The translations under genes were made by a program, and so were the position numbers. This document shows, piece after piece, positions 33,656 through 45,747 of a stretch of DNA of 64,000 nt (position 1 is its first letter; each line of letters starts with the position of its first letter). The notes under the pieces are model-generated. The model searched no databases. It saw only the letters and a program-made list of their open reading frames with translations, and was not told where the DNA came from. Source of the stretch: Paralithodes platypus (lineage: Eukaryota; Arthropoda; Malacostraca; Decapoda; Lithodidae); the NCBI GenBank assembly GCA_032716605.1, contig CM064481.1, positions 19,586,811 through 19,650,810 of the forward strand, written 5' to 3'.

Positions 33656-34609
33656 ATGGCGCACCGTTCTCACATTCCCATCCCATATTATGATGGAGAA
33701 ACTTATGAGATCGAAACATTCATGGACATAGTGAAACCCGTACTTGACCTAGTTTATACCACGGACGCAGAAAAAAATAGCCGTAACATTAACGCACCTA
33801 TGAAAAGCCGTTTCCCTGGTTGCCTATCAAGTGCACCCTGCTCTCACCTGGGACGAATTTCGCCCAATAGTGATTGAAGCCATTAAGCCTTCGTTGGGCG
33901 TTTTCGTGGCCCACACCCGTATCCAAGACACTAAATTTGAAGGCGATTTAGATGCCACAGTGAATAAGATTGCCCAACACATAAAAATTTCTTTCCCCAC
34001 GTTGACCAGAATCCAACAAGAACAGCAAATTCTGGTCAACCTTGTGTCGATATTGCCCTCAGCAGTAAAAGACCATTTCCGTGTGCACGATTTCGTCGGA
34101 TACAAAAAAGATCTCATCACGATCCGACGTATTTTGGCCGTGCGCACAGAAGCACCCACCCAAATCGCTGCAATCAAGAAGTTTCCCACGCACCGCAGCA
34201 ACCCGACCACCAAAACTCCAAGAATGCCTACCCAGCCTCATCCTTCAACAACAGACCCACCTACCCTTCCGGCAAGCCCCAACCCAGTAGTCCTCGGTTC
34301 CAACCTACCCAGCCACGCAGAATCTTCAACCGGAACAGGAACTACAACACCTACCAAAGTAAAAACCCTACCTTAGTCATTATCAACCCCTATGATTTCC
34401 CTGCCTGTAATGCTCAGTGTGCTTTCCATCAACTTCGTGACTCTGCCAAACCTCGCCCCTTTACTCCTCGCATTTCTGTAAATGAAGAGGAGTTGGGACA
34501 AGAGGAAGAGATGGAAGAAAGACACACGGAAGAAATAGCCCCTAACATGATCTCAGAAGATACCGAGGAAACCCTGGAGGAGGTAGATACCGATTCCCAG
34601 GATTTTTAA
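33656..34609 (+). pseudogene. gag: Gypsy element 2 Gag, frameshifted
   Basis: Starts like element 1 Gag at ATG 33656. The first part (to about 33840) has extra or missing bases of the same kind as LTR C. From 33831 the frame reads cleanly (SLGVFVAHTRIQDTKFEGDL, RIQQEQQILVNLVSILPSAV) until a base is lost near 34193, after the KKFPTHR segment, throwing the basic C-terminal part out of frame. The acidic tail is still recognisable before TAA 34607-34609. Confidence 0.85.
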
Positions 34610-34626
34610 AGTACCCCCCGCCCAAG

Positions 34627-35385
34627 ATGGCCTCGGCGGGGGACACCATAACTGACCGCACTGCCCCCATTTATTACTTGGCCAAAATCAAGGACATTCC
34701 TGTCCGTTTGCTAATCGACACGGGAGCTGCCAAGTCATTTTTGTTCAAATCTTACTATGAAAAACATCACCGACTATTTGGCCCTTTGTTAAACACCAAA
34801 ACAGAACTAATCTCAGCTGCTGATACTTACTTAAATCTCCTAGGAGACACTTTACCCCTATCAGTAACCACTCCTGCCCCCCATGCTCGTTGTTATCACA
34901 CATTCACAGTATTTTCCTCCAACTGTAAACATTATGATGGTTTCCTTGGACTTGACCTCCTTCAAAAACTCCAGGCCCAGGTCGACTGTGGCCAAAGACT
35001 GATATCATTCAAAAAATTCCAACCCAAAGCCTCTGACAAACCCATCACACAGAAACCCATTCAAAAAAACAAAAAACACCCTCCCCCTCAACAAACCCTG
35101 AGTCAGGGTTACCAAATTGCAGCTAGCACTAAGGTGACCCCTAAACCCTCCCCTTGCCCTGACTCCCCTCCAAATCTCACCCCATTCAGTAAACAAATGC
35201 CTCAACAAACGAAAGAAGACAAGTCCAAGCAACTCCCTCTCGGTAATTCCCTCCATTCTCTTCATGCTGTCCCGGATAAATCCTCCCATGTTTTCAGGGC
35301 AGACTCTGATATATGTAACCATCATTCCATCCAATGTTTATGTACACATATTTCCAGGAAAAATGCCGATCAATGTACCCAATAA
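34627..35385 (+). pseudogene. pol: Gypsy element 2 protease with truncated spacer
   Basis: ATG 34627, 252 codons. The protease is intact in one frame: RLLIDTGAAKSFLF, then FLGLDLLQKL. The Pro/Gln-rich spacer begins and is cut by TAA at 35383-35385, where element 1 has a CAA. It lies 17 bases after the gag stop, as in element 1. Confidence 0.85.
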
Positions 35386-36303
35386 AATTTCCCCCATGCC
35401 CCCAGAAATGTTCAGCTATCCCACAACCCACAACAATTCCCTTGTGACAATTTTCCGTCAATAGCTCCCTTGCCCCCCCACACAATTCACACCCCTAGCA
35501 AAATTCACAACCCCACACTTGACTCACCCTCTCATGACAAACAAACCCACCCGCCCCACATCACTTTTAACCAGACCTTGACTGCCACCAAAAAAGTTCC
35601 CCACGTTCGTCCTGTGAACAACACCACATCAATACACCAGTCCTCCACCAATAACCCATGTTCTACACCTAACTTTTTCCCCACCAACCCTCCACAGTCC
35701 CCCCCCCCCCCCAAATTCCGTTTTCTAACTCGCTCACCTCTCACCACTCTGAACCACCCGCACGCGCCGTTAATCCCCCCCTCACGCGTGCCGACAGAGA
35801 GACACAACCATGTTCCCACCATGCCCCCAGAAATGCCCAGCTAGTCCACCCCCACCCCGATTCCCCTTGTGACAGTTTTCCGTCAGTAGCTCCCTTCCAC
35901 CCCCACACAATTCACACCCCTAGAAAACCTCACAACCCCACACTTGACTCGCCCTCTCATGACGAACAAAACCACCAAATCCGTATAAACTCCAAACAAA
36001 CCGTCACTGCCACCGACAACGCTCCCCAAATTCCTTCTAACCACCACATGTCCTTACATCAGTCCTCCAACAATAACCCATCTTCTATATCTCACGCTTC
36101 CCCCACCAACCCTCCGCAGTCCCTCCAACAACTCCCGTTTTCTAACCCCCTCACACCACGCCCCACTGATCCTCCCACACGCGCCGTTAATCCCCCCTCA
36201 CGCGTGACCCCCACCAAAGCGACCTTGCCCCCCTTATAAGTAGCAAGCACCTGCTCGCCAGTCAATCCCCCACCATCATTAGCCCAGCTGTAGTTCAGGA
36301 TAA
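35386..36303 (+). pseudogene. Protease-RT spacer of element 2 with repeated modules
   Basis: Proline-rich remnants in several frames. The module containing ccgttttctaac and gcgccgttaatccccc occurs near 35719-35790 and again near 36137-36210, along with tcacacccctag-type words near 35490 and 35915. A C-run at 35700-35712 probably causes one of the frameshifts. No domain recognised. Confidence 0.6.
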
Positions 36304-37921
36304 ATGCCAAATTCCCCCCCACCCTCAAAAAAGAGTGAACCTGCGGCCCATACCCCAAACGCACATGATATTTTCCCCCACTACCACGTCCCCCAACCCC
36401 CATCGTTGCCTCTTACAACCCGCCATCATTTCCGCTCGCATCAACCACATTCTCGTGGCAAATATCTCAGAAGAATCCCTGACACTACCAAAAGGTCTCA
36501 TTATAGGAGACCTCAAAACTTTCGATGACCTCCCCATAGATTTTAAAGACACCCCTACCAGCCTCCAATTGCCCCCTCTCCCTGAGACATTATCTGACCA
36601 CCAAAAGAACGGCATGTACGACCTACTGCTGGAATTCGGTGACGTGTTTGCCCAATAACCCACCAAAATCGGACAGACTGATATAGAACAACACATTATT
36701 AACACCACAGGCCCCCCCATATGACAACCATCCCGTAGAAAGAACCCCATACAACGTCAGGAAGAGGAACGCCAAGTCCAGGAAATGTTAGAGGCCGGGA
36801 TTGCCACCCCGTCCATTAGCCCTTGGTCTTCCCCTGTTGTCTTAGTCAAAAAGAAAGATGGGACAACCCGTTTTTGCGTCGATTACAGGAGGTTAAATGA
36901 CGTAACCATTAAAGACGCTACGCCCTTACCCCGAATAGACGATTCCCTTGACTCCCTACACGGATCCAAATGGTTCACTACCCTCGACTTGCAAGCCGGG
37001 TATTGGCAAGTGCCTATCAAGGCCGAGGACCAAAAGAAAACAGCATTTTCCACTAGTGGTGGCCATCACTATGAATATAACGTCCTACCTTTTGGCCTCT
37101 GTAACGGACCCGCCACTTTCTCCCGTTTGATGGAAGCGGTATTACATGGCCTAACCTGGGAAACCTGCCTAGCCTATCTGGACGATATTATTGTGTACTC
37201 TCCAACCTGGGAAGAACACCTCCTCAGGTTGAGACAAGTCCTTCAAAGAATCCGAGCCGCCGGGTTGAAATTAAAACCCTCAAAGTGCGTGATTGCCCGG
37301 AATAAGGTAGATTTCCTCGGACACGTGATATCTGAACATGGTATTGCGCCAGACCCAAAGAAACTTCAAGCCATACAAAACCAAACCCCACCCACCACTG
37401 TTAAAGGAATACGTTCGTTTCTAGGTTTAGCCACATACTACAGACGTTTCGTCCCCCACTTTGCCACCATAGCCAGACCCCTCCACCAACTTACCCACAA
37501 AGACACCCCGTTCACCTGGACACCTGAAAGAGACCTCGCGTTTAACACTTTGAAGCAAAAGCTAATCCAAGCCCCTATTGTCGCTTTCCCTGACTACCAA
37601 AAACCTTTCCGTCTTTATACCGACGTATCTCTGTACGCCATGGGTGCAGTTTTAGCTCAAGTCAGAGACGGAGAGGAACATGTGATAGCGTATGCCAGCT
37701 CCACCCTCACCCAACCACAACAGAATTACGCAGCCACCAAGAGAGAGTGCTTAGGGATCATTTGGGCACTCAGCCACTTCCGGTCATTTGTGTTGGGCGC
37801 AAAACTCGAAATAATTACCGACCATCAATCTTTACAATGGCTGCGTAGGTGCGAAACCAACTCAGCCATTTTGATACGTTGGAGGGAGACACTAGAGGAC
37901 TACGACTTTACCATACAATAA
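36304..37921 (+). pseudogene. pol: Gypsy element 2 reverse transcriptase and RNase H
   Basis: 36335-36658 gives the pre-RT part and ends at a TAA where element 1 reads CAA. 36785-37921 is a clean 378-codon frame: FCVDYRRLNDVTIKDATPLP, AYLDDIIVYSPTW, thumb KCVIARNKVDFLGH, then RNase H (LYTDVSLYAMGAVLAQ, TKRECLGIIWALSHF, ITDHQSLQWLRR). It stops at TAA 37919-37921 where a base is missing relative to element 1, just before the last RNase H Asp motif. Confidence 0.92.
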
Positions 37922-38914
37922 GTCCAGGCAAACTCCATACTAATGCAGACGCCCTGTCACGTTTGCCAGTACCAAAAGACCCCCCACCAACCTAGCCACC
38001 TTACAAAACACTCAGTTGGTATCTACCCCCAAACCCCGACAGAATGCCCCCCCAGCCCCCTCCCTAATTCAATCTTGGGAAGCAAGAATCAGACCCCCTG
38101 GATACCGTTAAATATCTTCCGTGGACTGACTCGCTGGGGAGATCAACTTGCCACAGACACTGGTCACATAATCTTGGACCCCACCATTGCCCATGACTAC
38201 ATGATTGCCATCCACGAGGGAAACGGCATACACCTGGGACAGAAGATGTTAAAAATCTTCACAGACCAATACTGGACCCCCAACCCCTCCAAAATTGCAC
38301 AACGAGTGACAGAATCCTGCAAACCGTGTTTATTGGGAAAGGATAGATCACGCACCCCAGGCCCAGCTGGTACCTTGTCGGCTACCAAACCATTCCAAGT
38401 CCTATCCCTCGACATCATGGGCCCGTTTTCTCCTTACGCTGGGAAGCGCTATATCGTCACATTTGTGGACGTCTATTCCAAATTTTTAATCGCCTGCCCA
38501 GCTAAAGACCACACATCCACCACAGTCGCCACACTGCTTGCCACAGAAGTATTCCCTATATTCGGTCTGCCCCTTGCTCTTCTATCCGACAATGCCCCCG
38601 AGTTTAGTGGACACGTTTGGCAACAGTTCACCCAACAATGTGGCATTAAGATTAAACACTCATCCCCATACTGGCCTCAAGGAAATGCTATATGCGAACG
38701 CAGCCATCGCACCATCAACAATCAGTTGCGAACAAAAATGATTGCGTTTAACACCACAGACTGGCCATCACAACTAAAAATGATACAATGGGGCATGAAC
38801 ACCTGTCCCCGAGAAGACGGTATTTCCCCTCATGAATGTGTTTATGGCGTACCCCCCCCTGTTACTGCCATTCCACCACCACGCTCACCTTCCCTCCACC
38901 ACCTCCACAATTGA
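37922..38914 (+). pseudogene. pol: Gypsy element 2 integrase
   Basis: After about 50 codons out of frame, the true frame gives HEGNGIHLGQ with CKPC (zinc region), SLDIMGPFSPYAG, LSDNAPEFSG and NAICERSHRTINNQL (D-D-E core). A C-run near 38853-38860 shifts the frame, and the C-terminal part continues in the frame 38832-39677. Confidence 0.9.
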
Positions 38915-39677
38915 CCCACTGCAACATCTGCAAAACACCCTCCATACCGCCCAGATCTGTCAGGACACCAAAACTGATAACATCGATGACAAAAACCCTT
39001 TCGCCATCCATGACACCGTAATGGTAGCCAACCTCCCTATCACCAACAAGTTAGGCCCTCGCTATGTCGGGCCCTACACCATCACACAAGTCCCAAATGC
39101 CTATCAAGTCACCATCGACTATCACGGCGTGACTCGCACGTTCCGAACTAGATTCGTCCGAGCGTTTAAACCACTCCAACCACAAGACAATCCCCCACCC
39201 CACACGGCTGAACCAAAATTAAACACCCCTATTACGCCATACACTCCAGCTATGAAAATCCCCACACAAACCCCTAAAGACCTAAGCCCTCCGACACCGA
39301 ACAGACAGACCATTCCTCAACATACCCCCCGAACTAACCTCCACAAACCCCAAGCCCCCACTATCACACCCTCCTCCACCATGACACCTTCGTTCACTTC
39401 TGATAATCAAGTACCTCCCCTGCTTATCCAAATACGAAAGCCTCCCCCCACAACCCCGACCACAACAGAGACTCTGCCGTCTAGCCCTGACATACCTTCC
39501 CCAAGCACCACACTAAGAAAACCACACACCCCACCCAAAACCAAGTACACACCCAAACACACCACACAATCTACCTCAGTAACCTCACGCTACAACCTAC
39601 GCCCACGACACAAACTGTTTAAAACCTCCAGGAAACACACCCTGCTAACCAAATTCCGTAGGGTGCCAGACCACTAA
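38832..39677 (+). pseudogene. Integrase C-terminus and Pro/Thr-rich extension (element 2)
   Basis: Integrase C-terminal segment (LGPRYVGPYTITQVPNAYQ, RTRFVRAFKPLQPQ), then about 150 residues rich in Pro and Thr, ending at TSRYNLRPRHKLFK. Element 1 has a stop and a frameshift in this region, so this copy better shows that the extension belongs to Pol. It ends at TAA 39675-39677 through loss of a base relative to element 1. Confidence 0.75.
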
Positions 39678-39697
39678 CCTCCTCCTCTTCTTCTTCG

Positions 39698-40825
39698 TTG
39701 ACTTCTCCTCCACAAAGGGAAAGAAGACGAATAATCACCCTTAAACACCATAAACCCTCTAACTATAGCCCAGAAGTAACCACCCCCACCCCCGCAACAA
39801 AACACATGCCTTCCTCTTCAACCTCATCCCCTCTCAACCTCCACCACACACCCATAAAACCGCCCACTGCCACCACCAGCAAATCACCAACCTCATCAAA
39901 CGACACACCCCACCCACGTCCCTACCCCCAACCCTCCAACTTAAATCTACACTCCTTACCCACCCGTCTAGCCCCCCCCGCATCCGCCCCTTTCCCCTCC
40001 ACGATCCCCACCACCCCACCCACACATCGACCAACCTCCTCATCTCACCGAACCCCCAACCAACCCACCCCAAAGGATCCCCCCCCCCCCCACAAAGTCA
40101 CTGAGAGAACCCCCACATGTCCTTTACCTGTAAAACGTTCTTCCCCTCAATATAAAACATCGTCGAGCGACTCAAGTCCCACGACAAACATCTACCTTCC
40201 CACCAGGACCGCCAGAGGTAGAATAATCAACAGACCCATCAGATTTAGAGACAGCGATACAAAAATAACACCCCGTTCTGACACTCAGGACCCAAGCCAC
40301 ACAACACACACCCCCCTCCTTCCCACACACCTCCTTCACCCACCTTACCTAAACCGATCTTGCGCATTGCCTCACTATATTTTCCCAACCTACAACACCG
40401 CCCAAGAAAACCAAACAAAACCCAGACTCACATTTCCCCTTCATCCCCAGCTCTGTTGTCACGCGTGAATCCCCCTTCGGTTAGTAACCCATTCACCACA
40501 CTAAACAGACCTCCTGTCAATCCAACACACCTCACTCCGATCCCCACGGGGGAAAGCTATAAACCGTTCATACGGAAGGTTAAAGTAAAAAACCCACTGG
40601 ACACTTGGACCGTGTACCACGCCCACATCAAGCCCGGGCAGCCGCCCGCCACAACACAGAGGACACATTCTTGCAGGTATACATTGACCTGCAAAAGAAA
40701 CCTGACCGTCGCTCTCTTGCTTGGTGGAACCTTCTAAATACCCTTAAAATGACCCACCATGACTATGCTTCTTTTTACTTCACCCTTGAGGCTCGAGGAC
40801 GAGCCTATAATGAAGGAGAGGGAAG
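39698..40825 (+). pseudogene. Distal part of the Pol extension, running into the LTR (element 2)
   Basis: 39698-40468 is Pro/Ser/Thr-rich and includes IYLPTRTARGRIINRPIRF. Two further frames carry GESYKPFIRKVKVK and then FLQVYIDLQKK with WWNLLNTLKMTHH. The last of these (from about 40605) stays open through the polypurine tract and 57 codons into LTR D, ending at 41000. Similar sequence occurs in element 1. I recognise no domain and see no membrane segment, so an envelope role is not supported. Confidence 0.6.
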
Positions 40826-43800
40826 TAAAATGCCCCAGAACAAGAAGCCCACCACAGAAGCCACGAGTGAACACCACACAGAAACACCCGAAAGAAAGGT
40901 CCACAGAACGAAAGGACCAGCTGACCGAGCCAGCCAATTCAGACAGGCCCAAGCCCGCAGGGCTAAGCAGCTCCAGGCCGCACCCACATACCCCTTCTAA
41001 ACTGACCATTTTCCACACCTCATGTACACTACCCCCTCGTGCCCTACACTTCTAACTACAAAGATGATGAACAGGAATATACATTCATATTAAAAACACC
41101 AATGCCCTGTCCCTACGTTGAGCCAATGCCAACACATCAGACAGCCATAATTATATCTATGTATGTTCTTACATCCGAGAAGTAGATGTTATATACCTTA
41201 GAAGTTAATACACCCATGCTGTCCCTAGGTTTAAGATATTCATATTAACATACCCTAACATATCTTGTCTTGCCAGACTAAGTTTCTGAAGATCCATCCC
41301 CCCATAAAATCTATTTATTTAATCCTTAGTTTAAGTATTAATGTTCACCTCCCCTAACATATCTTGTCTTGCCAGACTAAGTTTCTGAAGACCCATCCCC
41401 CCATAAAATCTATGTATTTAATCCTTAGTTTAAGTATTAATGTTCACCTCCCCTAACATATCTTGTCTTGCCAGACTAAGTTTCTGAAGACCCATCCCCC
41501 CATAAAATCTATGTATTTAATCCTTAGTTTAAGTATTAATGTTAACATCCCCTAACATATCTTGTCTTGCCAGACTAAGTTTCTGAAGACTCATCACCCA
41601 TAAAATCTATGTATTCAATCCTTAGGTTAAGTATCTTTATCCGCCATTGTGTTCACCGTTTTCCATTTACTTTTCCATAATTGTCATACGTCTTCAGCTT
41701 ACCTACGTACCCACAGTCCACACTACGCCATATTACTTCGTGTCCTACACCCCTTACCCGCCCGATTCTACCTATACGATGATGAACAAGAATATACATT
41801 CATATTAAAACACCCATGCCCTGTCCCTACGTTGAGCCAATGCCAACACATCAGACAGCCATAATTATATCTATGTATGTTCTTGCATCCGAGAAGTAGA
41901 TGTTATATACCTTAGAAGTTAATACACCCATGCTGTAACGTAATCCTTACCCCAACCAGAGATTGTATAGATAACCTTTGTTACCAGTATCTATCATAGT
42001 ACCTCGAAACAATAACGCAGTACCCCTATGAACTGCCGCTTTCCTTGGGTCTATATTTCATAGAAAACGCAGTTCCCAGGGACACATAGACGTACACAAA
42101 AAGCGTGTCAAATAATAGGTCCATAACCCCTCGTATGTACGAGAAATAATACACCATGTTTTTCCTTACTTTATCCACACGTCACGCACACCTACAGTTA
42201 ACCTCCTTCTCCCCCACCGCCCCACAGTCCACATGATTCTATCTTTTCCAGACTCATATACCACCCCGTATTTGCATCCCCAGGTAGCATTTGACTAACG
42301 TACTTTCACTGTCTTTTCAAACTCCAATATCAATTGTAGCCTAATGCCACCCCCACGCCCAGGGACCTTAGGGGCAAACTTCCCTGTAGCCCCTGAGCTT
42401 CCCCCCCTCTCATTAAGACACCCGCGCTTCTCGACTCTTGTCCGACCTAGCCTCTCTCTCATACCTCTTGAAGATCCTTGAATTTTCCGTTGCTAACACT
42501 CTCCAACCTTTTATATATATACTCCTATCCAGCCTACCTTCACTTAGTAGGCCAGAACAACATTAGCACTTTACTAACCCCTTCCATGCCATCTATTCTC
42601 TTACAACCCATTCACAACCCTGCACCCCATGGTCGTCGGTGCGAGGCTCGCCGCCTCGCCAGTAACTAATTTCTATTGCCATACTTCCAGATAAATGTGA
42701 CAGAGTTAACAACCAGTCTCCACCACATCCAGCAAGCCATGCAATTAACAGCCAACCGAGTACACCCAGCTAGCCAAGGCACCTTCGGTTTTGATATTAA
42801 GAACACCCACATCTGTCTCATAAACAGAGGGTTATTACAAACACTGGTGATATGGCAAGCCTCTAGCCACAGCCGCCGGACGACCATCCCAGAGGGAGAG
42901 CGCCCGGCTACCCCTTTTTACCCACCCGAGGAGGGAGACCCCCACCCCCACGGAGGTATACCTGACCCCTGTTTTGTCTTCCGGGTCATTGCCAGGTAAC
43001 CTAGGAATTCTTCCTATCAATGAACTAACCATGCATGTCTAACCCCCTTACTCACTTCTCTATACCCACAATAACCCATCCACCTGTTTTGCATACTCGG
43101 ATAGTCAAATTAGCACCTCAGCTATGCAATAGAACGAAGACTGAGCAATATAAGAGACGCCCCTATCACAGCTGTCCCAGTCCTCCCCGCAAAGTAGATC
43201 CAGTCTCCCTTCCATAAATACTTCCAGTATAGCCAAAATAGTACCTTTTACTAAGGCTCAGTTATATCACAAATTGAAGGCTTCCTATAGCCATGTGCCA
43301 CAACAGTAATTACCATCTTACCCAGTCCCCATATCTATTGAGAGCTCAAATAAGTCCATAAAACTCGAGATCCCTATTGTCTACAGGGTCCAGAACCGAA
43401 CCTATAAACCTAGCTCCCGCCCCCAGTCAAATCAGTTGAAAGTTAGACACCAACCAGTGGTCACTACCCTGAAGTTAACCTCTAGCTCTGCCCTTGTGTT
43501 GTTCCTGAGTTGAGAGATTCCCGAGCCGGCAGACTCCATGGCAGAAGTTAAATAGAAGATCTGTCCATGTATAAGTCCTAACGTGCACCTTATAACCTTC
43601 ACACAAATTTGTGGGTATATAAGTGTGTAGCCAGCAACGATCGTCAAGAGATCCGACTTGAGAACTTCCTACATTTTGGACCACCTGGACGGCCGAGGAA
43701 CCAGTCGTTAGCCCCCAATATCACCGGAAGCAAGATAACCAGGACCAGATCTACAAATACTATTCAAGATTCATGTTGCTAGTACTAAGTGTTATAGTAC

Positions 43801-44492
43801 CAGTTTGACACTCACTTATTAACTTTCTATAAAGTGGCTATAACCTTGCCCAGTGTAACTCATATTTAACCATTCCATTTGGGACGTACTAAGCGTATCA
43901 GTGCTCATTAATTAACAGGCGACATTGACTCTCGTAATTACCTTATTCAGATATTAAAACTCTAGTGATATCTAACGTTCGCCCACTGATTTGTGTTCTA
44001 CGTATTTCTGCCATAAGAATATAAAACTTAGATCAGTACCCCCATGAGGTTACTAGAGATTCCGTGTTCTACAATATACGCGTGTCTAATCCTAACTGTG
44101 AGCTGCTACTTGGGCACGCGACCAGCCAGTAAGAGATCAAATCAGTGAAATTGAATTACATGAATATATTGAGGTCTTCCAGTAAAATAAAACTTGCTAA
44201 TTAAACCCGTGATCAGAAGAGTATACCTGAACGTTGGAAGTGGGAGACTAGGCTCCATCCAGATCCGCTAATGCTAGCAGTTCCCTTCTATTATTTGTTT
44301 TGTACGAGAATTACTATCTTTCCATGCTCTTTATTTACTTACTTCAATAAACTTGAACTTGTGTCGTGTTACCGTGTGTTTATTTTGTGTTCTCTATTCC
44401 TCATACCTTGTATTGTGCATGCAGCCTTATATACCCAGTCATTTAGAACTCACATTACCCAAGTTAAACCTGTAGAAAAACAGGGCATAACA
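40826..44492 (+). repeat. Gypsy element 2, 3' LTR (LTR D)
   Basis: 3667 bp from taaaatgcccc to ggcataaca. Longer than A because a unit of about 100 bp (caccccctaacatatcttgtcttgcc-like words) is tandemly repeated about four times at 41225-41640, against one in A and two in E, and because a block of about 160 bp (41060-41222) is repeated at 41775-41935. Includes the intact short frame 40830-41000. Confidence 0.9.
41225..41640. repeat. Tandem repeats inside LTR D
   Basis: About four head-to-tail units, each carrying taacatatcttgtcttgcc and agactaagtttctgaaga and aatccttagtttaagtatt. LTR E has two such units (46035-46225) and LTRs A and B one. Confidence 0.85.
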
Positions 44493-45175
44493 GGGATAAA
44501 CGTCTTAAAACAGTAGGCTGAATGGGGCCAAATGGATAAAAGGCAGAGAAAGATAGAAAAGGACAGAACAAAAACAGGTCACCCCCCTTAAGACACTGAC
44601 AGACCGAACAGGGACCAGTACAGTTGGAAAGCTCTTCAGTGGAAGGTTTATGAGAGCTGGAAGATTTGGGCTATATTCGGTAAGCTAACTAAGGCACTGG
44701 GGTTAAGTTAATATACCGAAGATCTTTAGATATTTAGATCGTCTAAATATAGCTAGAATATAGTTAGAATGACGTCGCCAGTACTGAAGGGGTTAATTTA
44801 AACACATTTTAGACACTTTAACTTGCTTGGATTTCCTTATAGAACACATTATACTCGGTTTCATTGCAGCTGGCGGTAAATTGAATCCCCTAGCCATTCA
44901 TTTCTCGATAACTAACGGAAACGTATGAAACTACTATGTCTCTGCTTCATATTAGTGGCAAGTTTTCATTAATAATGTTTTGCCAGGTTTATACTGGGGT
45001 TAACTGGACTATTTAGGTAGGTTCTTGCTTCTTACTCGACTGGAGAAGTTGAAACCACATGAACACATGCACAAAGGTAATAGAGGATAATATAATACAG
45101 AGTACAAGCATAGATTATCTTATTCAACGTAACTATAATGTTTATACAGAGTTACATTCAGACATGGATAGGTAT
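44493..45175. other. Gene-less flank containing an inverted-repeat arm
   Basis: Sequence to the right of LTR D. The first five bases gggat may be its target duplication, but the partner is in the gap. The stretch contains the left copy of an inverted repeat (44740-44913). I see no gene. Confidence 0.5.
44740..44913 (+). repeat. Inverted repeat, left arm
   Basis: Reverse complement of 50001-50174 with scattered differences (for example ggatttccttatagaacac and tagccattcatttctcgata). The two arms enclose solo LTR E. They may be two independent copies of one repeat or the ends of a larger unit. Confidence 0.75.
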
Positions 45176-45357
45176 GGGTAAGAGGTATCCTCACCAGGAT
45201 TCGAACCCACTCACTCCAGGTATATTTGGGAGAGTCGGGCACCGTAACCACTCGGCCATGAGCGGATCCGCTCATGGCCGAGTAGTTACGGTGCCCGTCT
45301 CTCCCAAATATACCTGGAGTGAGTGGGTTCGAATCCTGGTGAGGATACCTCTTACCC
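45176..45357. repeat. 182-bp near-perfect palindrome built from two tRNA-Leu-like units
   Basis: Arms 45176-45266 and 45267-45357 are reverse complements with only two mismatches, meeting at gagcggatccgctc with no spacer. Each arm, read outward from the centre, has an A box (tggccgagtagtta) and a B box (ggttcgaatcc) spaced as in class II tRNAs such as tRNA-Leu or tRNA-Ser. The acceptor stem is imperfect, so I regard each as tRNA-derived rather than a functional tRNA gene. Confidence 0.85.
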
Positions 45358-45742
45358 AACCTGTCGTACCTAATAGTACATAATTGAAATGGATAGGTAT
45401 ATAGTAGTATATACACAATTTTCCTAGCACGATCGAGGATCCACAATAAGTTCCAGGGTGATGACACTATGCACTTCCGGTGATGACACTAAGCCTTCCG
45501 GTGATGTTGCACTTCCGTGGCACCTCCGACGAGGTTCTTGGGCCGTGGTGGTGGTCCTGTCGTGTGGTGATGACAGCAGGAAAGAAGATGTTGTACAGTA
45601 GAACTCTTGGGTTTGGGGTCTTAAATGAATATGTTACGTTCTACCAGTGGTATATGTAACATATCATCGGATACTAGTGTTATACTGTCTCTCTCAACTA
45701 TCATGACCTTTATAAGAGTCATTAATTAAGAACCTTTATACA
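45358..45742. other. Gene-less stretch left of solo LTR E
   Basis: Contains a short repeat tgatgacacta... at 45460-45500 and the words ctcttgggtttggggtcttaaat at 45602-45624. The latter recur on the other side of LTR E at 49511, so the LTR inserted into a loosely repeated sequence. No gene seen. Confidence 0.5.
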
Positions 45743-45747
45743 GTACT

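Noticed and set aside
39698..40468. Envelope gene of the Gypsy element
   Set aside because: Position fits, but I see no signal peptide, transmembrane segment or cleavage site, only Pro/Ser/Thr-rich sequence.
45138..45383. Two functional tRNA-Leu genes
   Set aside because: A and B boxes are good but the acceptor stems are imperfect and the two lie in a foldback; tRNA-derived repeat is the simpler reading.
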